Source: Lutibacter sp. (GTDB lineage: Bacteria; Bacteroidota; Bacteroidia; Flavobacteriales; Flavobacteriaceae). Taken from it: DNA of 34,499 bases. The notes beneath the pieces are model-generated. The model was not told the origin of the DNA. It made no database searches and worked only from the letters and a program-made list of their open reading frames with translations. The position numbers and the translations under genes were made by a program. The stretch spans positions 1 through 34,499 of the forward strand of contig JAUYUA010000004.1 in assembly GCA_030694935.1 (NCBI GenBank). Reading direction: 5' to 3'. Below, piece by piece: positions 17,163 to 25,685 of the stretch (the first letter of the stretch is position 1; every line of letters starts with the position of its first letter).

Positions 17163-18395
17163 ATGACACCGGAAATATTATTCTACCTATTAATCACCAT
17201 TATCATTGTTAAATTTTTATTTGACACTTTTATGGATTCTTTAAATGCAAGGCATTTTAATGATGCAATTCCACCCGAATTGGAAGGTATTTATAACGAA
17301 GAAGAATATTTGAAATCCCAAGCGTATAAAAAAGTAAATTATAAATTTTCTGCGTTGACAAGCATCATTTCCATCATCGCCACGCTGTTGTTTTTTATTT
17401 TTGAAGGCTTTGCTTATGTTGATCAAATTGCGAGAAGCTTTTCCGACAACAGCATTGTCATCACCTTAATTTTCTTCGGTATCATCATGTTTGCAAGTGA
17501 TTTATTTTCACTTCCATTTTCATATTATGCAACTTTTGTGATCGAAGAAAAGTTTGGTTTCAACAAAACCACAAAAAAAACATTTGTGTTGGACAAAATT
17601 AAAAGTTGGTTGATGATGATTTTTCTTGGAGGCGGCGTTTTGGCGCTTATTACCTGGTTTTATCAACTCACAACCACTGATTTTTGGCTTTATGCTTGGG
17701 GCTTAATGACTTTTATTACCGTTTTTATGAATCTTTTTTATTCAAAATTGATTGTCCCAATTTTCAACAAACAAACGCCTTTGGAAAACGGTGAATTAAA
17801 AATCGACATTGAAAATTTTGCAAAAAAAGTGGGATTTAAACTCGACAATGTTTTTGTGATTGATGGCTCCAAAAGATCTACAAAAGCAAATGCTTATTTT
17901 TCGGGTTTCGGGAAACAAAAACGCGTTACGCTTTATGATACTTTGATAAATGATTTGGAAACCGATGAAATTGTGGCTGTTTTGGCCCACGAAATTGGAC
18001 ATTATAAGAAAAAACACATCATTTACAACCTGTTTTTTTCCATTTTATCAACCGGATTAACGTTCTATATTTTATCGTTATTGGTTGGAAATGTAACCTT
18101 GTCGCAGGCTTTGGGCGTTGAAATTGCCAGTTTTCATATAGCGCTTATCGCCATTGGCATTTTATATGTTCCTATTTCTGAAACTACAAGCTTGCTGATG
18201 AACGCTTTATCAAGAAAATTTGAATACCAGGCCGATGATTATGCAAAAGAAAATTTCAATGCAAATGCCTTAATTTCAGCCTTGAAAAAATTGTCTAAAA
18301 ATAGTTTGAGTAATTTAACGCCACATCCTTTGTATGTTAAAATTCATTACTCCCACCCCACGTTATTGCAACGTTTCGTAAATTTGAAAAAATAA
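17163..18395 (+). CDS. M48 family membrane metallopeptidase (Ste24/CAAX protease-like)
   Basis: A 410-residue integral membrane zinc protease. An N-terminal Peptidase_M48_N-like region with several membrane segments (about 3-20, 60-85, 95-115, 150-175, 180-200) precedes the catalytic part with HEIGH at 276-280 and the third zinc ligand Glu354 in SRKFEYQADDYA. Two more hydrophobic spans follow the HEIGH motif. In eukaryotes Ste24 trims prenylated proteins; bacterial members are thought to act in membrane protein quality control. The start ATG at 17163 follows AAGG closely. It lies 44 bases before the RelA/SpoT gene and could be partly read with it. Confidence 0.94.
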   Translation: MTPEILFYLLITIIIVKFLFDTFMDSLNARHFNDAIPPELEGIYNEEEYLKSQAYKKVNYKFSALTSIISIIATLLFFIFEGFAYVDQIARSFSDNSIVITLIFFGIIMFASDLFSLPFSYYATFVIEEKFGFNKTTKKTFVLDKIKSWLMMIFLGGGVLALITWFYQLTTTDFWLYAWGLMTFITVFMNLFYSKLIVPIFNKQTPLENGELKIDIENFAKKVGFKLDNVFVIDGSKRSTKANAYFSGFGKQKRVTLYDTLINDLETDEIVAVLAHEIGHYKKKHIIYNLFFSILSTGLTFYILSLLVGNVTLSQALGVEIASFHIALIAIGILYVPISETTSLLMNALSRKFEYQADDYAKENFNANALISALKKLSKNSLSNLTPHPLYVKIHYSHPTLLQRFVNLKK

Positions 18396-18405
18396 ATGCA
18401 AATAA

Positions 18406-18435
18406 TTGGTTTATCAGTTATAATCCCTATTTTTA
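18406..18435 (+). promoter_or_regulatory. Promoter of the RelA/SpoT gene
   Basis: TTG at 18406-18408, a 19-base spacer and TATTTTTA at 18428-18435 (one base from TAnnTTTG). The spacing is right for a Bacteroidetes promoter. The box ends four bases before the ATG, so the transcript would have almost no leader. Confidence 0.5.
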
Positions 18436-18439
18436 AGCC

Positions 18440-20659
18440 ATGACATACAACTTATCCATAGAGGAAGAAAATAAAGAAATTGCAAGGCGCTACAAGGATT
18501 TGTTGAAAGGTGCCTACCAAACATTTACGGATACCGACAAAAAAGAAATTAGAAAAGCTTTTGAGTTGGCTTTGGAAGCCCATAGCAAACAACGCCGCTT
18601 AACTGGCGAACCTTATATTTTTCATCCTATCGCCGTAGCAAAAATTGTTGCATACGAAATTGGACTTCATGCAACTTCAATTATTGCTGCTTTATTGCAT
18701 GATGTTGTGGAAGACACAACCTATTCTATTGAAGATATTGAAAGAATGTTTGGCGAAACTGTTGCTAAAATTGTTTACGGATTAACAAAAATTTCGCACT
18801 TAAAAAAAGACCAGGACGCTTCTGTTCAAGCTGAGAATTTTAGAAAAATGCTCCTGACCTTAAATGACGATGTAAGGGTTATTTTGATAAAAATTGCCGA
18901 CAGGTTGCACAATATGCAAACTATGGATTCGATGCCGGCAGACAAGCAAGTGAAAATTGCCTCTGAAACCTTATATATTTATGCACCGCTTGCGCACAGA
19001 TTAGGACTTTACAACGTAAAAACAGAATTAGAAAATCTTGGGTTGAAGTATATGGAACCTGACGTTTATAATGAAATCCGCGACAGGGTTACACAAAGCA
19101 AGGAAGAACAAGATAAATATATTGAGACATTCTCCAATATTATTAGGGAATCATTAGATAAAGAAGGCTTTGAATATTTCATAAAAGGCCGCAGAAAATC
19201 GATTTATTCTATCCATAAAAAAATGCTTTCACAAGGCGTTAGTTATGATGAAATCTATGACAAATTCGCCATTAGAATCATTTATAAATCAACGCCAAAA
19301 GATGAAAAATTTGATGCGTGGAAAATATATTCTATTGTAACAGACCACTTTAGACCAAATCCAAGCAGGTTACGCGATTGGATTAGCCAACCAAAATCTA
19401 CCGGTTACGAATCGCTTCATATTACCGTTATGGGTCCGCAAGGAAAATGGGTTGAAGTGCAAATTCGTTCAGAAAGAATGAATGAAATAGCCGAAAAAGG
19501 CTATGCCGCCCACTATAAATATAAAAATGCAAATGAACGCGAAAGCGGACTGGAAGACTGGTTGAATAGAATTAAAGAATCTTTTGAAAACGCCAACGGC
19601 AGCGCGTTAGACTTTGTCGAAGATTTTAAATTAAATCTTTACGCCAAAGAAATATTTGTTTTTACGCCAAACGGAGATTTAAAAGCCTTGCCTAAAAATG
19701 CCACCGCATTGGATTTTGCCTTCGCCATTCATACACAAGTAGGAATGAACTGCAGAGGCGCAAAAGTAAATGGAAAACTAAAGCCAATAAGCCAAGTATT
19801 GCAAAGTGGCGACCAGGTTGAAATAATCACTTCAAAAAGTCAGAAGCCAACAATTGGCTGGTTGGATTTTGTGGTAACCGCCAGAGCGCGAAATCGGATA
19901 AAAAATGCGTTAAAAGAAAGCCAGAAAAAAATTGCCGAAGAAGGAAAAGAGATTTTAACGCGTAAACTCAAACATTTAAAAATTGATCTCAATGAAAAAG
20001 TAGTCAATGAACTTGTAACATTTTTTAAACTGCGAACAAGCCAAGATTTATTTTATAGAGTGGGAATTGGTTCAATTGACAACCCGATGTTAAAGGAATT
20101 CATTCAAAAACGAAACAATGCGTTTGTAAGTTTCTTTAAAAATAGAATTAAACGCAGCGCCACCAAGCAGGAGCTTATTGAAAAAGACGAAATCATAGAC
20201 AAATATGATTCTTTGGTCTTCGGTAAAGAAGAAGAGCACTTGGATTATAAAATGTCTCCGTGTTGCAACCCTATTCCGGGCGATAAGGTATTCGGGTTTA
20301 TTACCATAAACGACGGAATTAAAATTCATAAGCAAGATTGTCCGAATGCCATTAGCCTTCAGGCAAATTACGCTTACAGAGTTTTAAGTGCCAAATGGAT
20401 TGATTCAACAAAACAGGAATTTAAAGCCATCATTAAAATTTACGGTGTTGACCATGTTGGAATGGTGAATGAAATTACCCAAATTATTTCAAACAATATG
20501 AATGTAAATATTCACAATTTAAATATTTCGGGCGATGACGGACTTTTTGAAGGGAATATTACCGTGAGTGTAAAAAACAGGTCGCAACTCCAAAAATTAT
20601 GTGACAATATTAAAAAAATTGATGGGATTGATACTGTCGACAGAATTTATAAACATTAA
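18440..20659 (+). CDS. RelA/SpoT-type (p)ppGpp synthetase/hydrolase
   Basis: A 739-residue long RSH protein that makes and breaks the alarmone (p)ppGpp in the stringent response. The HD hydrolase domain looks intact (GEPYIFHP with His62, LLHDVVEDT at 85-93). The synthetase domain has GRRKSIYSIHKKM near 248-260, DKFAIRIIY, and STGYESLHITV with VEVQIRSERM. A TGS domain follows (about 403-465, EIFVFTPNGDLKALP), then a helical and zinc-finger-like part with SPCCNPIPGD, and a C-terminal ACT domain (about 660-735). All features point to a bifunctional enzyme, as expected when a genome has one long RSH. A promoter lies directly upstream; fur follows after 102 bases. Confidence 0.96.
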   Translation: MTYNLSIEEENKEIARRYKDLLKGAYQTFTDTDKKEIRKAFELALEAHSKQRRLTGEPYIFHPIAVAKIVAYEIGLHATSIIAALLHDVVEDTTYSIEDIERMFGETVAKIVYGLTKISHLKKDQDASVQAENFRKMLLTLNDDVRVILIKIADRLHNMQTMDSMPADKQVKIASETLYIYAPLAHRLGLYNVKTELENLGLKYMEPDVYNEIRDRVTQSKEEQDKYIETFSNIIRESLDKEGFEYFIKGRRKSIYSIHKKMLSQGVSYDEIYDKFAIRIIYKSTPKDEKFDAWKIYSIVTDHFRPNPSRLRDWISQPKSTGYESLHITVMGPQGKWVEVQIRSERMNEIAEKGYAAHYKYKNANERESGLEDWLNRIKESFENANGSALDFVEDFKLNLYAKEIFVFTPNGDLKALPKNATALDFAFAIHTQVGMNCRGAKVNGKLKPISQVLQSGDQVEIITSKSQKPTIGWLDFVVTARARNRIKNALKESQKKIAEEGKEILTRKLKHLKIDLNEKVVNELVTFFKLRTSQDLFYRVGIGSIDNPMLKEFIQKRNNAFVSFFKNRIKRSATKQELIEKDEIIDKYDSLVFGKEEEHLDYKMSPCCNPIPGDKVFGFITINDGIKIHKQDCPNAISLQANYAYRVLSAKWIDSTKQEFKAIIKIYGVDHVGMVNEITQIISNNMNVNIHNLNISGDDGLFEGNITVSVKNRSQLQKLCDNIKKIDGIDTVDRIYKH

Positions 20660-20723
20660 ATTTGTTCACAATTCAAAGTTAATAAATATGTAACTTACCT
20701 GCCCCTTTATTTAAAAAATAGCG

Positions 20724-20755
20724 TTAAATTTGTTCAGTTTTAAAACTCAATTGAG
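20724..20755 (+). promoter_or_regulatory. fur upstream region: -7 box and two palindromes
   Basis: TAAATTTG (20725-20732) is a perfect -7 box. It is followed by two back-to-back palindromes, AGTTTTAAAACT (20736-20747) and CTCAATTGAG (20746-20755), ending six bases before the fur ATG. A 13-bp direct repeat, TTAAATTTGTTCA, occurs here (20724-20736) and again at 20656-20668 over the end of the RelA/SpoT gene. The palindromes would be well placed as an autoregulatory operator; that role is inferred. Confidence 0.45.
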
Positions 20756-20761
20756 ATAATT

Positions 20762-21205
20762 ATGAGTAATGAAGATCAAAAAATTGTAAAGGCTGTTTTT
20801 GTTAGTTTTCTTGAAGCAAACAGTCATAGAAAAACGCCTGAGCGATTTGCTATTTTGCATGAAATCTATAATTTAGACCATCATTTCGACATTGAGTCAC
20901 TCTATATCCAAATGAAAAACAAAAATTATAGGGTGAGCAGAGCCACACTTTACAATACCATTGAATTATTATTGGAATCGGGTTTGGTCAGAAAACACCA
21001 GTTTGGCCAAAATCAGGCGTTCTACGAAAAGTCCTATTTCGACAAACAACACGACCACGTTATTTTAACCGATACCGGTGAAGTCATTGAATTTTGCGAT
21101 CCAAGAGTTCAAATTATTAAAAAGACCATTGAAGAAACTTTTAATATCGACATTCACAAACACTCACTTTATTTCTACGGAACAAAAAAAACAAACAACA
21201 ATTAA
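20762..21205 (+). CDS. Fur-family transcriptional regulator
   Basis: A 147-residue metal-responsive DNA-binding protein. The winged-helix part includes [16 protein letters not shown] and [21 protein letters not shown]; the dimerisation domain has HDH at 97-99 and ends in HSLYFYG. The structural-zinc CxxC usual after HDH (HLICxxCG) is replaced by VILTDTG, both cysteines lost, and no second CxxC is present, so zinc would have to be held differently or not at all. From memory this is seen in other flavobacterial Fur proteins. It could be Fur, Zur or PerR by specificity; the sequence does not decide. purA starts only 15 bases downstream, so the two are co-transcribed. Confidence 0.92.
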   Translation: MSNEDQKIVKAVFVSFLEANSHRKTPERFAILHEIYNLDHHFDIESLYIQMKNKNYRVSRATLYNTIELLLESGLVRKHQFGQNQAFYEKSYFDKQHDHVILTDTGEVIEFCDPRVQIIKKTIEETFNIDIHKHSLYFYGTKKTNNN

Positions 21206-21220
21206 TATATAATTAAGCAA

Positions 21221-22492
21221 ATGGCTGTAAATTTATTACTAGGACTGCAATGGGGAGATGAAGGAAAAGGCAAAATTGTAGACGTCCTCACGTCCAACTA
21301 CGATATAATTGCCCGTTTTCAGGGAGGTCCAAATGCAGGGCACACTTTAATTTTTGATGGACATAAACACGTTTTACACACCATTCCTTCAGGTATTTTT
21401 CATAAAAACGCGATGAATCTTGTAGGTAACGGCGTGGTGATTGATCCCGTAATTTTCAAAAAAGAATTAGAAAACTTAGAAAAATTTAATTTAGACATCA
21501 AATCTAAATTATTAATATCAAGAAAAGCACATTTAATTTTACCAACGCATCGTTTATTAGATGCAGCCAGTGAAACCTCAAAAGGAAAAGCAAAAATTGG
21601 CTCAACCTTAAAAGGAATTGGTCCAACTTATATGGACAAAACCGGAAGAAACGGGATGCGCGTTGGCGATTTAGAATTGGAAGACTGGAAAGAAAAATAC
21701 CATGCATTGACAGAGAAACACCTGAATATGCTTGAATTCTTTAAAGTTGAAATTGAATATGATTTACCGGAATTGGAAAAAGAATTTTTTGAAGCTATTG
21801 AAGTATTAAAACAACTTCCTTTTATTGACAGTGAAGAGTATTTATACCAAGCCATAAAAAACAATAAAACCATTTTGGCCGAAGGAGCTCAAGGTTCGAT
21901 GTTAGATATCGATTTTGGAACCTATCCTTTTGTGACATCTTCTAACACAACAGCAGCCGGCGCTTGCACCGGCTTAGGAGTCGCACCAAATAAAATTGGC
22001 GAGGTTATTGGAATTTTCAAAGCTTATACCACACGTGTTGGATCTGGTCCGTTTCCCACCGAATTATTTGATGAAGACGGTGCAACCATGGGAAGAGTTG
22101 GACAGGAATTTGGCGCCACAACAGGAAGACCGCGCCGTTGCGGCTGGTTGGATTTGGTAGCCTTAAAATATGCGATTCAAATTAGTGGCGTTACCCAATT
22201 GATTATGATGAAAGGGGATGTCCTTTCAGGATTTTCTACATTAAAAGCTTGTACTTCATACAATTATCAAGGAACGGAAATTAGCCACTTGCCTTATAAC
22301 ATTGAAGAACATAATGTTAAACCTATTTACACCGAATTTAAAGGTTGGAAACAAGATTTAACAGGAATGACAAGTGCAGCATCAATGCCAAAAGAATTGA
22401 CCGATTACATTAAGTTTATTGAAGATTTTGTTGAAGTTCCCATAAAAATTGTTTCTGTGGGTCCGGATAGAAAGCAAACAATTATAAGATAA
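21221..22492 (+). CDS. purA: Adenylosuccinate synthetase
   Basis: A 423-residue cytoplasmic enzyme that joins IMP and aspartate with GTP to give adenylosuccinate, the first step from IMP to AMP. The N-terminal GTP-binding GLQWGDEGKGKIVD (residues 8-21), GGPNAGHT, the IMP-loop GSTLKGIGPTY, and the C-terminal GRPRRCGWLDLVALKYA are all intact, and the length is typical. It lies 15 bases after the Fur-family gene and ends in a strong terminator, so fur-purA is a two-gene operon, tying purine synthesis to a metal regulator by transcription only. Confidence 0.97.
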   Translation: MAVNLLLGLQWGDEGKGKIVDVLTSNYDIIARFQGGPNAGHTLIFDGHKHVLHTIPSGIFHKNAMNLVGNGVVIDPVIFKKELENLEKFNLDIKSKLLISRKAHLILPTHRLLDAASETSKGKAKIGSTLKGIGPTYMDKTGRNGMRVGDLELEDWKEKYHALTEKHLNMLEFFKVEIEYDLPELEKEFFEAIEVLKQLPFIDSEEYLYQAIKNNKTILAEGAQGSMLDIDFGTYPFVTSSNTTAAGACTGLGVAPNKIGEVIGIFKAYTTRVGSGPFPTELFDEDGATMGRVGQEFGATTGRPRRCGWLDLVALKYAIQISGVTQLIMMKGDVLSGFSTLKACTSYNYQGTEISHLPYNIEEHNVKPIYTEFKGWKQDLTGMTSAASMPKELTDYIKFIEDFVEVPIKIVSVGPDRKQTIIR

Positions 22493-22497
22493 AAAAC

Positions 22498-22526
22498 AAA
22501 AAAGCTTCAAAATTTGAAGCTTTTTT
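22498..22526 (+). terminator. Rho-independent terminator after purA
   Basis: GCTTCAAA, one base, TTTGAAGC (22504-22520), flanked by six A and six T. It begins five bases after the purA stop and closes the fur-purA operon. Confidence 0.9.
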
Positions 22527-22565
22527 ATTTTAATCGGTTTTAGAAATTACATCCTACTTTTTCAT

Positions 22566-22573
22566 TAGTTTTG
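22566..22573 (+). promoter_or_regulatory. -7 box of the OstA-like gene
   Basis: TAGTTTTG matches TAnnTTTG and ends 17 bases before the TTG start codon at 22591, directly after the purA terminator. No clear -33 TTG. Confidence 0.45.
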
Positions 22574-22590
22574 TAACAAAATAAATAAGT

Positions 22591-24135
22591 TTGAAAAAAT
22601 TACTTTTCTTCGTTATCATATTTATCAGTATTTCAGGATTTTCCCAAACAAAAAAAATTAAAATCCTAAAAGCTGATAACACTTTTACAGATCCAAAATT
22701 TCCGGAAGCTACCATTTCCATGGGAAATGTTTTTATAGAACATGAAGGCGCAACATTGCGTTGTGACAAGGCCTATATTTATCAGGAAAGAAAGTTGGTT
22801 AAGGCGATGGGAAACGTTGTCATAAATCAGGGCGATACCATTGTTCAAACCAGCAAATATGCCGATTATGACGCAAATTCAAAAATAGCGACTTCTTGGG
22901 GAAATGTGGTATTGAAAGACGATGTAATGACGTTGCAAACAGACACTTTAAAATTTAACAGGGAAACACAACAACTTTATTACAAAAGTGGCGGAACAAT
23001 TACCGATGCCACCAATGTGTTAAAAAGCAGAATTGGCGATTATTATTTGCGCACCAAAAAATTTCAGGCTTTTACCAACGTTGAAGTGACCAATATAGAC
23101 AGTAAAGTGGTTTCAAACCATCTCGATTATTATACCAATACAGGAATTGCCGATTTGCATGGCCCATCAACCATCACAAGCAAGCAAAATTCAATTTATA
23201 CCGAAAAAGGACACCACAATTCAAAAACAAATATTTCGCATTTTCTAAAAAATTCTAAGATATTTTATAACGACAGAACCATTGAGGGCGATAGCTTATA
23301 CTATAATAAAAACATTGAATTTGCTTCAGCAACAGGCAATATCATTGTGGTGGACACCATCAACAAATCAATTATAAAAGGTGGCTATGCCGAATATTTT
23401 AAACTGAAAGATTCTGTTTTTATCATTAAAAAAGCAGTGGCAATTTCTATCATTGAAAAGGATTCTGTTTTTATTCATGGCGATAAATTAATGGTCACCG
23501 GGAAAGTTGAAGATCGCATTGTGCGGGCTTTTAATCGCGTTAAATTCTTTAAATCGGATTTGCAGGGGAAATGCGATTCTTTGATCACTTTCGAAAAAAC
23601 AGGCTTGACCAAATTACTTGTAAATCCGGTGATGTGGACGCAGGGAAATCAAATAACGGGAGACACCATTCATTTAATATCGAACCCAAAAACAGAGCAG
23701 CTCGACTCCTTAAAAATATTGAACAATGCCTTTATGGTGCAAAAAGATTCCGCAGGATATAGCCAGTTAAAAGGGAAATTTATGTACGGGAAATTTATAA
23801 ATAATGCGCTAAAATCCTTAAATGTTGTAGGAAATAGCGAAGTTGTTTTCTATGTCAGAAATGACCTCCAGGATTTGATTGGAATTACCAGGATGCAGAG
23901 CAGTAAAAATATTTTCATTACTTTGGTAAATAATGAGATTGAAACCATCAATTATATAGACAACCCAGAAGGAAAAACCTATCCCCCTTCCAAACTCCCT
24001 AAGAGTGAGGAAAAATTAAAAGGATTTATTTGGCGTGAAAAAGAACGACCGCTCAACAAAGAAGGGATTTTTATTTATGATGATATAGATACAAAAAAAA
24101 CAGAGACTAAAGAAAAAGAAGTTACCAAAAATTGA
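22591..24135 (+). CDS. OstA-like (LptA/LptD N-domain type) periplasmic protein
   Basis: A 514-residue exported protein with a signal peptide (LLFFVIIFISISGFSQ, cut near residue 19). The body is a run of short beta-strand repeats of the OstA type (GNVFIEHEGATLRCDKAYIY, GNVVINQGDTIVQTSKADY-like, GNVVLKDDVMTLQTDTL), the beta-jellyroll that carries lipopolysaccharide across the periplasm in LptA. A second set of repeats follows to about residue 440, and the C-terminus is charged. It starts with TTG, with a perfect -7 box 17 bases upstream and MKKLLF as the usual signal start. Its TGA overlaps the TTG start of the aminotransferase gene. An LPS-transport role is a family inference. Confidence 0.88.
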   Translation: MKKLLFFVIIFISISGFSQTKKIKILKADNTFTDPKFPEATISMGNVFIEHEGATLRCDKAYIYQERKLVKAMGNVVINQGDTIVQTSKYADYDANSKIATSWGNVVLKDDVMTLQTDTLKFNRETQQLYYKSGGTITDATNVLKSRIGDYYLRTKKFQAFTNVEVTNIDSKVVSNHLDYYTNTGIADLHGPSTITSKQNSIYTEKGHHNSKTNISHFLKNSKIFYNDRTIEGDSLYYNKNIEFASATGNIIVVDTINKSIIKGGYAEYFKLKDSVFIIKKAVAISIIEKDSVFIHGDKLMVTGKVEDRIVRAFNRVKFFKSDLQGKCDSLITFEKTGLTKLLVNPVMWTQGNQITGDTIHLISNPKTEQLDSLKILNNAFMVQKDSAGYSQLKGKFMYGKFINNALKSLNVVGNSEVVFYVRNDLQDLIGITRMQSSKNIFITLVNNEIETINYIDNPEGKTYPPSKLPKSEEKLKGFIWREKERPLNKEGIFIYDDIDTKKTETKEKEVTKN

Positions 24136-25331
24136 AAGAAGATTTTTTTAAATACCAAGCACAAACCTCCCCTCACCCACTGGCTATTGAAATTTCGCAC
24201 GCCAATGGTTGTTATATTTATGGAATTGACGGCAAAGAATATTTAGATTTTGTTGCAGGCGTTTCTGCAAATACCTTGGGTCACAATCATACAAAAATTT
24301 CACAAGCCATAAAGGATCAGGTGGATAAATACACCCACGTAATGGTTTATGGCGAATTTGTGCAACAATCCCAAGTTGATTTGTGTAAGTTATTGGCTGA
24401 TAATTTGCCACAACCCTTAGAAACCGTTTATTTAACCAATTCAGGAACTGAAGCAACAGAAGGCGCTTTGAAATTGGCAAAACGTTTTACCGGAAGAAGT
24501 GAAATTATTGCGGCAAAACATGGCTATCACGGCAATACGCAAGGCGCAATGAGTGTTTGCGGTTCCGAAGAACAAAATAGCGCTTTCAGGCCATTAATTC
24601 CGGGCATTAAATTTATCACTTTTAACAATTTAACCGATTTAAATAAAATAACCGCCAAAACAGCCGGCGTTATTTTAGAAACCATACAAGGCGGTGCCGG
24701 TTTTATTGAATCCCAAAATGATTATTTAAAGAAGGTTAAAGACCGATGTAATGAAGTTGGCGCCTTACTGATTTTAGATGAAATACAATCGGGTATTGGC
24801 CGCACGGGAAAACTCTTCGGATTTGAAAATTACAATGTTATTCCCGATATTATTGTTGCAGGAAAAGGTTTGGGTGGCGGAATGCCGATTGGCGCGTTTA
24901 TTTCTTCATTCCAAATTATGGATTGTTTAAAACAACATCCAAAACTTGGACATATCACCACTTTTGGCGGTCATCCTGTAATTGCCGCTGCAGCATTGGC
25001 AACGCTCAAAGAATTGCTTGATTCAAACTTAATAGAGCAAACCCTTCATAAAGAAAAATTATTTAGAAAATTATTGATCCATCCTTTAATTACCGAAATT
25101 AGAGGAAGAGGACTTATGCTTGCCCCAATGGTTGAAAGCAGCGAAATGGCCTCTAAAATAATTTTAAAATGTTTAGATAGAGGTTTGATTATGTTCTGGC
25201 TTTTGTTTGAAGGAAAAGCTTTGAGAATAACGCCGCCGCTTACCATTTCAGCAGATGAAATATACAAAGGCTGCAACATTATTATTGAAGTTTTAAATGA
25301 AACTTTAGCCGAATACCACCCATTAGATTAA
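24132..25331 (+). CDS. Class III pyridoxal-phosphate aminotransferase
   Basis: A 399-residue PLP enzyme of the acetylornithine/4-aminobutyrate aminotransferase group. Conserved parts: GIDGKEYLDFVAGVSANTLGH near the N-terminus, YLTNSGTEATEGALKLAKR, ILDEIQSGIGRTGKLFGFE, and VAGKGLGGGMPIGAF carrying the PLP lysine. Such enzymes move the terminal amino group of ornithine, lysine or GABA-like substrates; the exact substrate is not decided by sequence, and no arg or lys pathway gene is nearby. The start is TTG at 24132, whose last two bases and the next base form the TGA stop of the OstA-like gene, so translation is coupled. Confidence 0.92.
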   Translation: MKEDFFKYQAQTSPHPLAIEISHANGCYIYGIDGKEYLDFVAGVSANTLGHNHTKISQAIKDQVDKYTHVMVYGEFVQQSQVDLCKLLADNLPQPLETVYLTNSGTEATEGALKLAKRFTGRSEIIAAKHGYHGNTQGAMSVCGSEEQNSAFRPLIPGIKFITFNNLTDLNKITAKTAGVILETIQGGAGFIESQNDYLKKVKDRCNEVGALLILDEIQSGIGRTGKLFGFENYNVIPDIIVAGKGLGGGMPIGAFISSFQIMDCLKQHPKLGHITTFGGHPVIAAAALATLKELLDSNLIEQTLHKEKLFRKLLIHPLITEIRGRGLMLAPMVESSEMASKIILKCLDRGLIMFWLLFEGKALRITPPLTISADEIYKGCNIIIEVLNETLAEYHPLD

Positions 25332-25386
25332 CCTATCCCCTACTAAACCATTATCATATAGCACATTAGTTAAAGTTATGTTAATG

Positions 25387-25411
25387 CAGTACTATTTTAT
25401 ACATAGTACTG
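25387..25411. promoter_or_regulatory. Perfect 9-bp inverted repeat upstream of a small ORF
   Basis: CAGTACTAT (25387-25395) and ATAGTACTG (25403-25411) with a 7-base spacer, 60 bases before the small ORF and about 55 after the aminotransferase stop. There is no T run, so it does not look like a terminator; the size and spacing suit a dimeric regulator's operator. Function inferred only. Confidence 0.5.
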
Positions 25412-25471
25412 TAACGATATTTGTTTTTATGCGTCTATTAGTAAAATAACAACAAATAAAAACTTACTATT

Positions 25472-25594
25472 ATGAAAACTACCGATTTAAACCAGTCAGA
25501 AAAAAACAAAAAAAATGTTCCTTTTGCGAGCCTTTCAGCAACCAAAAGAATACAATGGAATAATTATAGAAGATATGGAATGTTTGTTTCCTAA
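25472..25594 (+). CDS. Small ORF, 40 residues, unknown
   Basis: ATG to TAA encodes a 40-residue polar, basic peptide (starts MKTTDLNQSEKNKKN, ends NNYRRYGMFVS). It has no signal peptide, membrane segment or motif that I recognise. In its favour are an A-rich leader, an inverted repeat 60 bases upstream, a bidirectional terminator 38 bases downstream, and the lack of any other gene in the 354-base gap. Against it are its small size and the chance of such an ORF in AT-rich DNA. I do not assign a function. Confidence 0.4.
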   Translation: MKTTDLNQSEKNKKNVPFASLSATKRIQWNNYRRYGMFVS

Positions 25595-25632
25595 ATTTCA
25601 AAAAATAAGAGGAATATTTCAATTTCTGAAAT

Positions 25633-25663
25633 AAAAAATGCACCCAATTGGGTGCATTTTTTT
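25633..25663. terminator. Bidirectional rho-independent terminator
   Basis: A perfect 20-bp palindrome ATGCACCCAATTGGGTGCAT (25638-25657) flanked by A and T runs on both sides. It lies between the plus-strand small ORF and the minus-strand SPFH gene and can serve both. Confidence 0.9.
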
Positions 25664-25685
25664 AATTTGTATTTAAATTGAATAT

